Shown: positions 1 to 7,983 of the stretch, piece by piece | Position numbering within the stretch: the stretch's first letter is position 1 | Layout: each line of letters starts with the position of its first letter | DNA from: an uncultured Clostridia bacterium | GTDB taxonomy: Bacteria > Bacillota > Clostridia > Lachnospirales > CAG-274 | Direction: 5' to 3' | DNA length: 11,661 bases | Assembly (NCBI GenBank): GCA_947629215.1 | Contig: CANRCU010000043.1 | Coordinates: 1-11,661, forward strand | Notes under the pieces: model-generated | Told to the model about the DNA's origin: nothing | What the model saw: only the letters and a program-made list of their open reading frames with translations | Database searches by the model: none | Translations under genes and position numbers: made by a program

Positions 1-12
1 CATTTCATTCAG

Positions 13-130
13 TTTTTTTACAATGAATAAAGAGGCTCGTGCCGACCGTTGGTCGGCGACTTGCTCTTTTCCTCGGGCGGGCAAAGCTCGCCCTGCGGAT
101 ATTAGTCTGCGACGCTTTAAGTTAGTTTTA
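13..130 (+). repeat. Structured intergenic repeat, copy 1 (inverted relative to copies 2 and 3)
   Basis: This stretch matches the reverse complement of 8896-9008 and 9615-9727 over about 110 bases. Read on the plus strand it forms three nested or adjacent stems: AAAGAG (29-34) with CTCTTT (64-69), enclosing GCCGACC (41-47) with GGTCGGC (51-57), then GGGCGGGC (75-82) with GCTCGCCC (86-93) closed by an AAA loop and including one G-U pair. A T-run precedes it (14-19). The loop of the GCCGACC hairpin differs from the other copies (GTT on this strand, against AAA on the matching strand of copies 2 and 3) while the stem is unchanged. It ends in TTTAAGTTAGTTTT, the same edge as the other copies. I do not recognise a named family. 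Confidence 0.85.
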
Positions 131-246
131 CAAATGAAATTTTTTTGACAGTCTTTCTTCCCATTACGGGAAAGGCTATTTTGCAGTAATTTATTCAAAT
201 GATCAAACGTGAAAAGTAAAATTTTTCGACACAAATAGGTGAGTAT

Positions 247-1440
247 ATGCTAAAGTTGAAACCCTTACTGAATACAATATCATCTCTTTTAAGCTATGCG
301 GGCTGCATTGTCGTGTCGTTGCTGGTGATGTACTACCTAAACGGTACTATCGGCATTTTTATGGCGTCGGCGTTGATATGCGGTTTTATACTCTCGCTTT
401 TGCTCACGCTTGCCGCCCTTAAAAGTCTTAGATTTGAAATTTCTGCGGACGATGTCGTCGCAGCGAAGGGCGAAACGATAAATTGCGTGGTAAAGCTCTA
501 CAACACGCTTATACTGCCCGTACCCGTGGTCGAGATAACGGCGGGTCATTCCGCGCATTTTGCCATGGACGAAGTTCCCTTATACAAGACGGCGGCTGCG
601 GGCAAGGCGGTCAATACCGTAAAGATACCTATGAAAGCCGTACACAGCGGTCTTGGCGAAATAAGGATAGAGAGGGTCTGCATAAGCGATTTTCTGGGCA
701 TATTCGGTTTTACCGTGCAAATCCCCGAACAAACGGTATTTAAGGTGGCTGTTTACCCCGATATACCGGACGCGGCTGTGCAGACGGATTTTCTGAAGAC
801 CACAAACAGCTTTATAGGCGACGACGACGAGGAGGAAGAGTCGAACGAAAGCTCGCAGATACCGACGGGTCAGCCCGGTTACGACCACAGAGAGTATATC
901 CCAGGCGACCCCATCAAGCGTATCAACTATAAGATGTCGTCTAAGCGAAATATATATATGATAAGGCTTGACGAAGTTATAAGAGGCACGGGGCAGATGT
1001 TCTTTCTGGACTGCCCCGTCGGAGAGGAAACGGAGCGTTCTCTCGCCGTGCGTGACAGGGTGATAGAAGGCGCGCTCGCTATGTTTATGATGCTTGTGCG
1101 CGAAGGGCGTGACGCATTTTTTTATTATCTCTCGGAGGGGCTGTGGCTCGGAACGGAGATACACGAGCTTAACGACGTTTACCGCCTTCAGGAAATTCTT
1201 TCGGCATATTCGCCAAGCGCCGCAAAAACGCCTGTGCCGACCGAAATAATCAACGCAGGCAAAACGCCCATATGTTTTACTGCCGCAAGCAAGGACGCCC
1301 CGCAGTCGGCTTTGGAGATAGCCTCAAAGCACCCGAACGCGCTTATTATCTCGGCTGCGGATTCGGGGTTGAATATAACCGACGCCGAACAATGGGTGAT
1401 AACGGAAGATTTTGAGTTTATAAAGTCCTCGGAGAAATGA
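247..1440 (+). CDS. DUF58 domain membrane protein
   Basis: This is a DUF58 family protein of 397 aa, a normal length for the family. Two hydrophobic segments at about residues 12-31 and 33-58 anchor it in the membrane. They are followed by a beta-rich region and then the DUF58 signature around residues 211-240, with REYIPGDP at 215-222 followed by a K-R-I-N-Y-K stretch. An acidic linker (DDDEEEE) lies just before it. DUF58 proteins typically sit beside a MoxR-type AAA ATPase and a transglutaminase-like protein; the biochemical role is not established. The transglutaminase partner is directly downstream with an ATGA overlap. No MoxR gene is visible upstream, where only a repeat lies before the window edge. 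The ATG at 247 has an AGGTGA ribosome-binding site ending 4 bases before it. Confidence 0.88.
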   Translation: MLKLKPLLNTISSLLSYAGCIVVSLLVMYYLNGTIGIFMASALICGFILSLLLTLAALKSLRFEISADDVVAAKGETINCVVKLYNTLILPVPVVEITAGHSAHFAMDEVPLYKTAAAGKAVNTVKIPMKAVHSGLGEIRIERVCISDFLGIFGFTVQIPEQTVFKVAVYPDIPDAAVQTDFLKTTNSFIGDDDEEEESNESSQIPTGQPGYDHREYIPGDPIKRINYKMSSKRNIYMIRLDEVIRGTGQMFFLDCPVGEETERSLAVRDRVIEGALAMFMMLVREGRDAFFYYLSEGLWLGTEIHELNDVYRLQEILSAYSPSAAKTPVPTEIINAGKTPICFTAASKDAPQSALEIASKHPNALIISAADSGLNITDAEQWVITEDFEFIKSSEK

Positions 1441-3653
1441 CCATGAACAAATTTTTGAAAAACCGCATAAACAGCGCTGTCTGCCCTATTCTTTTGGGCG
1501 CTGCGATATGTTATTCGACAATATACATACTGCATGAGCCTGCGGCGCTGCCTTATACGATGCTGTCGTTGGCGGCTCAGTTTTTGCTGTTTTTATTTTT
1601 TGACAAGTTAAAAGCTACAAAGGCGCTCTGTCCGCTGATATACACCTTTGTGTGCATAGCGGTGATGTCTTACAGTCTGCGTCTGGTGTTTCGGGGCGCA
1701 TATTCGGGCACGCACTCAAACCCCATAGACTGGTTCTACGGCGAAGAGGGCGTTGAAACAAACCAGCCCATGTACCTTAATGCGCTTTTTATCGGCGGGG
1801 GCTTTTTTGTGGCGTCGATACTCTATTATTACACTCAGGTGCGCTACCGCACGCTCGGTGTTATGTTGTGTACGCTTTTCCCGTTTGTACTCTACGGCAA
1901 GCGAGGCGACGAGATGCCCGAAATACTCATAACGCTTATATTGACGATGTTCTTCGCCGTGGTGGTACACAACCGCCGCCTCGACCCTGCCAAAAAAAGG
2001 GAAGTTTTGGGCAATTTAAAAGTCGACAAGGCTTATATTATAAGTTTTGCCGTTTTTATATCGGTGACGGGCGCTGTCGCTATGACCGTGCAAAAGCCGA
2101 CCTTTCGTTCGCAGCTTGAAAAAAACGCCGATTACTTTGACAACTTTTTATTCAACGGCGCGGGAACAAGCGGTTATGAAACGCTTTCAAGAAGCTCTTC
2201 CACAAGAAACGGGGGCTTTGGGTTCAACGATTCGCCGCTTTTCGACCTTGAGGACGACGGCAGTAAAAGTATTTATTATCTGCGGCGGCAAGTGTTCAAC
2301 GATTTTAACGGTAAGATTTGGGAGGCGAACGCTTTCAGTTTCTGGCGTGAATCCCCGTATTCGACCGAAAACCCCGAATATCTGACCGACGATGTTTTAA
2401 ACGATATGTCGACCGTAATTTCCGCCGACCCTTCTCTTTACGAAAGATACAAAAAATACGATTTGCCGAATCTTTACACGATAAAAAACCTGAAAGTCTA
2501 TGACGACGATTTTTCTTCGGCTTATCTGCCTGCGCCCTACGGCACCGTAACGGACGACGTGGCAAGGTATATGCTCGAATATTCGAAATATCCGCCCGGG
2601 GGCGTTATCTACCGCACCACCAACTGGGGCGAAAAGACCGAAATATTGAACGACAGCTTTGAATATATGGATATGGACGTAAAATTCAAGCAGTTTGCGA
2701 AAGACTTAGGCATAAGCGGCAACGGTTATATGACTTTGCTGAATGTAAGCCGGGAAACGGAAGCCGCCGAAAGGCTGAAAGCCGACTATAACGACGCTTT
2801 GGCAAGATACACCAACCAAACGGGCGTTTCGCAAAGGCTTGCGGCTCTTGCAAGGCAGATAACCGACGGTTATTACAGCGACTACAACAAGGCGGTCGCT
2901 CTTGAGAAATATTTTTCGGAAAACGGCTATTTATATTCCACCGAATACAAGCCGAGGGATACCTCTATAGATTATTTTGTTTTTGAGAGCAAAACGGGCT
3001 ATTGCGCAGCCTACGCAACGGCAATGACGCTGATGGCAAGGGCGGTCGGGCTGCCTGCGCGGTATGTGGAGGGCTTTGCCGCCTTTGAACGCACCGACTC
3101 AACGCATATGATAATAAGGGAAGGTCACGCTCACGCCTTTGTTGAGGTATATATCCCCGGAACGGGCTGGATGACTTTTGACCCGACGGTTTCGGATTAT
3201 CTTGATATGAACTCGGGCGCGGGGAATGTGAACGCAGGCTTTGTGTTCTATCTTCTTTTCTGGCTGAGCAGGTTTTTTATTGTTATAATAGTTGCGCTGC
3301 TGATAATTTTTGTTGTGCTTTTTGACCGCATAAGAGAGGTATTTTTAAGAACGCTGATGTTGTTTATGCCCGTTGAAAAAAGGGTGCTGATGCTGTATGC
3401 AAATGTGCTGTGGCTTGTGAAGTTCTCAACGGGGAGCGACCATTCGGCTTATACGGTCATCATGCTAAGGAAATATTTGCTTGAAACGAGGGGCATTGCG
3501 CCCGAAAAGCTGCTCGTTCTTTTTGAAAAGACCGCTTTCGGCGGATATACGCCCACAAAGGACGAGTTTGACCAAGCCTATGACGAGTATAAAAATTGCT
3601 TTAGGTATTTGAGGAAAGTGCCGAAGAAAAAACCCGCGCAAAATACAGCTTGA
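1437..3653 (+). CDS. Transmembrane transglutaminase-like protein (TgpA/DUF3488 architecture)
   Basis: The protein has 738 aa. About seven hydrophobic segments fill the first 220 residues. An extracytoplasmic region follows, with a transglutaminase-like core at about 500-590: Cys523 in G-Y-C-A-A-Y-A, His566 in H-A-F-V-E-V-Y and Asp582 in F-D-P-T form the expected triad. A C-terminal membrane segment spans about 602-630 and precedes a roughly 100-residue cytoplasmic tail. This matches the TgpA-like layout of polytopic membrane protein plus external transglutaminase domain; the substrate is unknown, and cell-envelope protein modification or hydrolysis is inference. The start overlaps the DUF58 stop (ATGA), so the two are probably translationally coupled. 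A second ATG at 1443 is better spaced (8 bases) from the GGAG site and may be the true start. Confidence 0.88.
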   Translation: MTMNKFLKNRINSAVCPILLGAAICYSTIYILHEPAALPYTMLSLAAQFLLFLFFDKLKATKALCPLIYTFVCIAVMSYSLRLVFRGAYSGTHSNPIDWFYGEEGVETNQPMYLNALFIGGGFFVASILYYYTQVRYRTLGVMLCTLFPFVLYGKRGDEMPEILITLILTMFFAVVVHNRRLDPAKKREVLGNLKVDKAYIISFAVFISVTGAVAMTVQKPTFRSQLEKNADYFDNFLFNGAGTSGYETLSRSSSTRNGGFGFNDSPLFDLEDDGSKSIYYLRRQVFNDFNGKIWEANAFSFWRESPYSTENPEYLTDDVLNDMSTVISADPSLYERYKKYDLPNLYTIKNLKVYDDDFSSAYLPAPYGTVTDDVARYMLEYSKYPPGGVIYRTTNWGEKTEILNDSFEYMDMDVKFKQFAKDLGISGNGYMTLLNVSRETEAAERLKADYNDALARYTNQTGVSQRLAALARQITDGYYSDYNKAVALEKYFSENGYLYSTEYKPRDTSIDYFVFESKTGYCAAYATAMTLMARAVGLPARYVEGFAAFERTDSTHMIIREGHAHAFVEVYIPGTGWMTFDPTVSDYLDMNSGAGNVNAGFVFYLLFWLSRFFIVIIVALLIIFVVLFDRIREVFLRTLMLFMPVEKRVLMLYANVLWLVKFSTGSDHSAYTVIMLRKYLLETRGIAPEKLLVLFEKTAFGGYTPTKDEFDQAYDEYKNCFRYLRKVPKKKPAQNTA

Positions 3654-3678
3654 CAAATGCGGAAAGTTTTTATAATAT
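3650..3678 (+). promoter_or_regulatory. Putative sigma-A promoter for the DUF2156-GNAT genes
   Basis: A perfect TTGACA lies at 3650-3655, overlapping the stop codon of the transglutaminase gene. An A/T-rich -10 region follows: TATAAT at 3671-3676 (15-base spacer) or TAATAT at 3673-3678 (17-base spacer). It sits in the only gap between the two plus-strand gene pairs, about 55 bases before the next start codon. The short spacer for the consensus -10 makes the exact -10 uncertain. Confidence 0.55.
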
Positions 3679-3731
3679 AAATATGCTTAAGAAATTACTA
3701 TAAAAACTTGAATGAGCCGAGGAGTATTCAT

Positions 3732-4611
3732 ATGTTGGATTTTAAAGAAATAAAATTGACCGACAGGCCGTTATTCCAAACCTATCTTACCAAAAAAAAT
3801 TATTTTATGTGCGAATACTGTTTCACGGATATTTTCATCTGGCGCAACCACTACAACACGGTTTTTGACGAGCGCGACGGGTTTTTATTCATCAAAAGCT
3901 CGGACGGGAACGGTAAGGACTATTATTACCCGCCCATAGGCGAAGGCGATTTTGCAAAAGCCGTCGCCGAGCTTAAAGACTATGCCGAGGAACACGGGCA
4001 GAAATTCGAGCTGATGCTTTTGCTGCCCGAGGACAAAGAAAAGCTTGAAAGCGCTATGCCCGGCTACTTTGATTTTTTTGAAGACCGTGACACGGGCGAT
4101 TATATATATTTCGCCGAAAAACTTATGTATCTCAAGGGCAAAAAACTTCACGGCAAGCGAAACCACATAAACAAGTTTATGCTGACTTACGACAACTGGA
4201 GTTACGAACCCCTTGACGACGCTAATTCAATTTTTTGAATATCACCTTGACTGGTGCGATGTGAACGAGGGTGAGTTCCTCGGCGAAACTTGCGCGCTGT
4301 CCATAGCCCTGAAAAACCGCCAAGCGCTTGGCATTGTCGGCGGTATTTTAAGGCTTGACGGCAGACCCATAGCGGTCACCCTCGGCTCGGAAAGTTATAA
4401 GGACACCTTCACCGTACATTTTGAGAAGGCGGACGCGTCCGTTCCGGGCGCTTATCAGATGATAAACCAACAATTCGCGCTGAACAATTTCGGCAAATAC
4501 ACCTATATAGACCGTGAAGAGGACCTTGGTTTAGAAGGTCTGCGAAAATCGAAACTATCCTACTACCCCGAATTTATCACCGAAAATTACAACGCCGTAC
4601 CACGGGAGTAA
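3732..4611 (+). pseudogene. DUF2156 protein, reading frame broken by a 1-base shift
   Basis: Two adjacent reading frames together make one DUF2156 (PF09924-like, GNAT-fold) protein of about 292 aa, close to the usual length. The first part runs 3732-4238 and carries the N-terminal half; the start is the ATG at 3732, with GAGGAG 7 bases upstream. The frame stops at TGA 4236-4238 just after a run of six T (4231-4236). Removing one T joins S-I-F to E-Y-H-L-D-W-C and continues without interruption to 4611. The C-terminal half has family-like features such as G-I-V-G-G followed by a substrate-fold strand and an N-F-G-K-Y-T-Y-I-D-R-E-E-D-L-G motif. DUF2156 is related to the C-terminal domain of lysyl-phosphatidylglycerol synthases; the role of stand-alone members is unclear. 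The break may be real decay, a homopolymer sequencing error or slippage. Confidence 0.82.
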
Positions 4612-4615
4612 AGCC

Positions 4616-5374
4616 ATGATAACCTATGCCGACAAAAGCCGTCTTTCTGAAATACGCAAACTTTGGGATATTGCCTTCGGCGAGGACGCCGCCTTCAACG
4701 ACTTTTTCTTTGAGAATATATTTGAAAGGGCGCTTGTGTATCTCAAAAACAATAAAATAATTGCAATGACGCAGACTATACCCTACGAAATAGCCGAAGT
4801 CGGCAAGTCCACCTATATCTACGGCGCGACCACCCACCCGAAATATCGGGGCTTGGGCATAATGGGCGAATTGCTCGAGCGCAGTTTTGAGCTTGACAGG
4901 CAAAACGGCTTTGCGGGGTCTTTTCTTATCCCCGCAAACGAGGGGCTTTTTGATTTTTACGCAAAATTCGGCTACCAAAAGGCTTTTTACATACAAAAAA
5001 ACACCTATGCCGCAGACGACGGGGAGATTGAGGACGTGACGGACGTCGGGTTTTTGAACGAGGTGTATGAAAACTCGCTCTCGGCTCTGCCCCACCCCGT
5101 CCGCAGCCGTGGATACTGGCTAAAACAAATTCAAATGTTCCGCGCTCTCGGCGGTTATGCCGTAAGAAACAAGACCGCCTACGCCTTCGGTTGGAATGAC
5201 CAAATACAGGAGCTTATGGGCGAAAACAAAGCGGCTTTGGCTGCGGCTGTCGCAAAAAAATTCGGGCTGCCCGAAATGACCGCAGCCACATCGGGCGGAA
5301 ATACTCCGCTTGGCATGGCGAAACTTTACTCGGGCGAAACGCCCCGTATGTATTTCAACCTGATGTATGATTAA
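4616..5374 (+). CDS. GNAT family N-acetyltransferase
   Basis: This 252-aa protein has the GNAT fold in its first 130 residues. The acetyl-CoA pyrophosphate-binding motif A is visible as T-H-P-K-Y-R-G-L-G-I-M-G (73-84), with R78 and G81 in the R-x-x-G-x pattern, and the motif B-like F-D-F-Y-A-K-F-G-Y lies at 112-120. The remaining ~120 residues are an extension of unknown function, somewhat like larger GNAT proteins of Firmicutes; an Eis-like C-terminal domain cannot be shown from sequence alone. It starts 5 bases after the DUF2156 gene, behind a GGGAG site, and is probably co-transcribed with it. Its stop codon overlaps the stop codon of the convergent amidase gene. The acetyl acceptor is unknown. 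Confidence 0.85.
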   Translation: MITYADKSRLSEIRKLWDIAFGEDAAFNDFFFENIFERALVYLKNNKIIAMTQTIPYEIAEVGKSTYIYGATTHPKYRGLGIMGELLERSFELDRQNGFAGSFLIPANEGLFDFYAKFGYQKAFYIQKNTYAADDGEIEDVTDVGFLNEVYENSLSALPHPVRSRGYWLKQIQMFRALGGYAVRNKTAYAFGWNDQIQELMGENKAALAAAVAKKFGLPEMTAATSGGNTPLGMAKLYSGETPRMYFNLMYD

Positions 5375-6078
5375 TCGTAAAGCCCCGCGCGGTCGTTGAT
5401 GACAAGCAGTCTTAAAAGGGTATAGCTCATATCCAGCCACACCCCGTCGCCCTGTAACCAACCCTTTTTGAGCAGTTTTTCTATTGTGGGTCTGCCCCAT
5501 TCGGGAACTTCCTCGACGGTATTGAAAACTTTTTCGGCTTCCAAAGCCTCTATTCGTTTTTCAAGCTCTCTCAATTTTTCCATATCCACACCCTCCATAA
5601 ATTCAGCTGTTTCGTTTTTGAAACGTATAAAATCCTCGGGGTCGTCCACCCAACACTTGGGGCAGACCTTGCCCGTCACATCGTAATGACGTATTATATC
5701 TTTAAGCGAGTCAAGCCCGTATCTTTTGCATAAGTCCGCGCAAAGCTCGATAAGGCTTTTTCGTGTCTTTTCGGTGAATTTTCCGTCCGCTTTGGGGTGG
5801 CAGTTTTCAATGCTTATGCTGTAAGTGTTGGCTTGGTTCGTGCAATAGGCTATCTCGTCCTCGGGTATGCACTGTATGATCTCGCCTTCAAGACCTATTA
5901 TATAATGGCTGCTCGCATAGGTGTTGCCGTTTTTCAGGCTCTCAAAATAATTGCGGTTGCCAAGGGCTGTACTGCCCGCATTGCCGACATAATGCACGGC
6001 TATTTTTGTTACCTTTTTGAGCGGTATGCAGGGTCTTGAATACTTGTTGGGCGTGAGCAGCATTTTTCTTATCTCCAT
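5371..6078 (-). CDS. N-acetylmuramoyl-L-alanine amidase (phage endolysin)
   Basis: An Amidase_2/PGRP-like endolysin of 235 aa that should cleave the bond between N-acetylmuramic acid and L-alanine in peptidoglycan. The expected zinc ligands are visible: His29 (A-V-H-Y-V-G-N), His131 (I-I-R-H-Y-D-V) and Cys139 (K-V-C-P). Tyr59 and Lys137 match the catalytic positions of T7 lysozyme-type enzymes. A short charged helix at about 175-193 (M-E-K-L-R-E-L-E-K-R-I) links to a C-terminal module (about 195-235) with P-E-W-G-R-P-T-I-E-K-L and a final D-R-A-G-L-Y-D, a form seen at the end of clostridial phage lysins and probably involved in wall binding. No signal peptide is seen, consistent with holin-dependent release. 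The ATG at 6078 has a GGGGGTG site and overlaps the holin gene by 10 bases; an upstream extension of the open frame is not needed. Confidence 0.92.
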   Translation of the reverse strand: MEIRKMLLTPNKYSRPCIPLKKVTKIAVHYVGNAGSTALGNRNYFESLKNGNTYASSHYIIGLEGEIIQCIPEDEIAYCTNQANTYSISIENCHPKADGKFTEKTRKSLIELCADLCKRYGLDSLKDIIRHYDVTGKVCPKCWVDDPEDFIRFKNETAEFMEGVDMEKLRELEKRIEALEAEKVFNTVEEVPEWGRPTIEKLLKKGWLQGDGVWLDMSYTLLRLLVINDRAGLYD

Positions 6079-6446
6079 TTTTTCACCCCCTTTATTTTGG
6101 AAATTATTCGGGCAATTATATTCTCGCGAAATTCTTTCAACGCTTCGGGCAATTCTTTTGGAATATCGCCGTTCAAGTCGCCTATGTTTTCGGCAATGCT
6201 TGCAGCCTCGCAGACAATAAAATAAATTATGGCTGCGTTTGCAATGCCGCTTATGCCGAAACACCATTCGCACAAATACATCAAAGCCACAAGAACCAAC
6301 TCGACCAGTTTGCTTATAAGCCCCCAACGGGCGTTCGAGCTTGACCAGCCGCCTTTTCGCAGCGCCCGCAGATGCCCGAAACCCGTATCCGCCGCAATAA
6401 AGGCTATCAAGAGCAATACAAGCCTTTTGTTTGAGAATATCGTCAT
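6069..6446 (-). CDS. Phage holin (phage_holin_4 / TcdE-BlyA type)
   Basis: This small membrane protein of 125 aa resembles the phage_holin_4 family. Three hydrophobic segments lie at about 9-27, 44-64 and 68-90. The family-typical features are D-T-G-F-G near the N-terminus, followed by a W-S-S-S-N-A-R-W-G-L-I-S-K-L stretch, and V-C-E-A-A-S-I-A-E-N-I-G in the third segment, followed by a P-K-E-L-P loop and a basic tail. Holins permeabilise the membrane at a set time so that the endolysin reaches the wall. Its ATG overlaps the stop of the LysM gene (ATGA) behind a GGGGGTGA site, and its 3' end overlaps the amidase start, so the three genes are tightly coupled. Confidence 0.88.
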   Translation of the reverse strand: MTIFSNKRLVLLLIAFIAADTGFGHLRALRKGGWSSSNARWGLISKLVELVLVALMYLCEWCFGISGIANAAIIYFIVCEAASIAENIGDLNGDIPKELPEALKEFRENIIARIISKIKGVKKWR

Positions 6447-7147
6447 AAGGCGTCACCCCCTGCGGCATTTTTGAGCGTCAGGACCTCGCCGGGGTATATC
6501 CACCAACCGCCCGAGCTGCTTGACCTGCCGTGGGCTTTTGCGGTATTTTCTATGACCTCGGAATTTGCGGAGTAAACTTCGCTATGCCTTGTTCCGCTGC
6601 CGTAATACCGTTTTGCTATGCCCCAGAGAGTATCCCCCTCGGCGACGGTATGTCTGACCGTGCCGGTCTTGGGCGTCGCGCGTATGGGCTGAGCCGTGAT
6701 GAGCATGCTGCCTATACCGGTTATAGTGCTGTAAGAGAGCGTCTTTTGCGGCGTGTACTCTTTTAAGACCAATTCGACAACAAAGTCCGAGCCGTTTTCG
6801 GCGCTTTCTTTAACGGTCATCTCCTCAAGAGTACAGCTTTTTTCAAGCCCTACGGAGCTGCCGTTTTTCAAAATTCTTAAAGTAAATACTTTTTTCTCGC
6901 TTTTCAGCCCCTCAAACATGGCGATATAATATTCGGGTCTTAAAAAGCTGTATTCGTAGACCGCAAAGGGATAACCCACAATGGGCAAAAACAGCTTGAA
7001 ACTTATTTCGTTCAGCCCCGGCAGCTTTATCAGATTATATTCCGAACCGTCCGCAAGTGTGAGTACCCTGTTTTTATTTTTCGCTCTGGTCACTATCTCG
7101 GACGGAGTGACGGGCATAAGCACCTCGTTTATATAAAAATAATACAT
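6443..7147 (-). CDS. XkdP-like LysM tail protein
   Basis: This 234-aa protein combines an N-terminal tail-associated domain (about residues 1-155, starting Y-Y-F-Y-I-N-E-V-L-M-P-V-T-P) with a C-terminal LysM peptidoglycan-binding domain (about 165-226: H-T-V-A-E-G-D-T-L-W-G-I-A, then an N-S-E-V-I-E-N segment and I-Y-P-G-E-V-L-T-L). This layout matches XkdP of PBSX and its homologues, which sit after the tape-measure gene and help build the tail tip or hub. The ATG at 7147 overlaps the previous stop (TGATG); a GTG at 7150 is an alternative start, and GGGGGTG serves both. A Ser/Gly-rich S-S-S-S-G-G-W-W stretch interrupts the second half of the LysM domain. In PBSX-like operons a hub gene (XkdQ) would follow; here the holin follows directly. 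Confidence 0.85.
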   Translation of the reverse strand: MYYFYINEVLMPVTPSEIVTRAKNKNRVLTLADGSEYNLIKLPGLNEISFKLFLPIVGYPFAVYEYSFLRPEYYIAMFEGLKSEKKVFTLRILKNGSSVGLEKSCTLEEMTVKESAENGSDFVVELVLKEYTPQKTLSYSTITGIGSMLITAQPIRATPKTGTVRHTVAEGDTLWGIAKRYYGSGTRHSEVYSANSEVIENTAKAHGRSSSSGGWWIYPGEVLTLKNAAGGDAL

Positions 7148-7980
7148 CACAAATGCACCCCCTCGGCAGCCGTGTAAAGCGCTTCTTCAAGCCTTTGGCG
7201 GAAAATTTCCATAAAATCTTCCACATCTTGGTCACGGCTTAAGTTGTTGGTTATACCGCCCATATCGACACGAATTTCGGCGGTGGTGAAATTGTTTTCT
7301 TTTTCGGCATGCTCTCTTATGTTATGCAGAGTTTCGGTCGAAAAGTTGCTGTCTGTTTCTGCCGTAAAAGACAGAAGTTTTTCGTAAAAAGCGTTGTCCC
7401 CAAAAAGCGTGGCTTTTTCTGCGTTGTATATTTTTTCCGTCGGAGCAAAAACGGCGTTTTCGGTCGGATAATTAGTTGTAAAGGGCATAAAAGAGGCGTT
7501 TTTATTATCCGTAAAATAGCCGTTTGCGGCAAGTTCCGAATAGGCGTTTTGGGCAAAACAGCCGTTTTCGGCAAAATTAAAAAAGTCGGCAAGCTCCGAA
7601 TAGGCGTTTTGGGTCGGATAATTGAAATAGGCGTTTTCGTAGCCTGTATTATTTTGCAAAAGACCGGTTTGCATATTTAAAACGCGGCTTGTAAGACTGT
7701 CGCCGACGGCGTTGAAAACAGAGCTTAAAAAGCGGCTGTCAGCCTTGTTTTTGATATTTTGGGTATTCGGGGCATTGTTTGTGTTTTGTATATTTTTTGT
7801 ATTTGTAATATTTTCGGTGTTTTGCGTATATCCCGACAAAATTTTCAAAATATCCAAAACACGGTCTGTCGGGCTTTCGCCTTCTTCGCCAAAATAAAAC
7901 TCCTCCTCGCCTTCAATACCGTCAAAGCCGCTTATCACGCTTGTTTCGGCTGCCAAAATCAAATATATATCGTCTAACAT
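7147..7980 (-). CDS. Short, Asn-rich protein in the tape-measure position
   Basis: The gene lies where the tail tape-measure gene (XkdO slot) belongs, between the chaperone and the LysM protein, but encodes only 277 aa rather than the usual many hundreds. Residues 1-40 are acidic. An Asn/Thr-rich low-complexity run covers 53-78. Residues 117-180 carry imperfect repeats: Q-N-A-Y-S-E-L-A occurs at 124-131 and 144-151, exactly 20 residues apart, and N-Y-P-T-Q/E-N-A at 120-126 and 170-176. The last ~45 residues (E-I-R-V-D-M-G-G-I-T-N-N at 235-246, ending in A-A-E-G-V-H-L) look like the C-terminal end of clostridial tape-measure proteins, as I recall them. There are no transmembrane or long coiled-coil stretches. 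The ATG at 7980 follows an AAGTGAG site. It may be a deleted tape measure or a genuinely short one. Confidence 0.7.
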   Translation of the reverse strand: MLDDIYLILAAETSVISGFDGIEGEEEFYFGEEGESPTDRVLDILKILSGYTQNTENITNTKNIQNTNNAPNTQNIKNKADSRFLSSVFNAVGDSLTSRVLNMQTGLLQNNTGYENAYFNYPTQNAYSELADFFNFAENGCFAQNAYSELAANGYFTDNKNASFMPFTTNYPTENAVFAPTEKIYNAEKATLFGDNAFYEKLLSFTAETDSNFSTETLHNIREHAEKENNFTTAEIRVDMGGITNNLSRDQDVEDFMEIFRQRLEEALYTAAEGVHL

Positions 7981-7983
7981 ATC

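Noticed and set aside
2..140. ATTTCAT (2-8) and ATGAAAT (134-140) as terminal inverted repeats of structured repeat copy 1
   Set aside because: Seven A/T-rich bases is little evidence, copies 2 and 3 do not show it, and the left side is cut by the window edge.
145..192. TTGACA at 145-150 as a promoter for the DUF58 gene
   Set aside because: No acceptable -10 lies 16-18 bases downstream; the next TA-rich hexamers are too far away.
6079..6468. N-terminal extension of the amidase to a start at 6468 (365 aa)
   Set aside because: The extension overlaps the holin gene in another frame and is basic and unlike lysins; a strong ribosome-binding site precedes the ATG at 6078.
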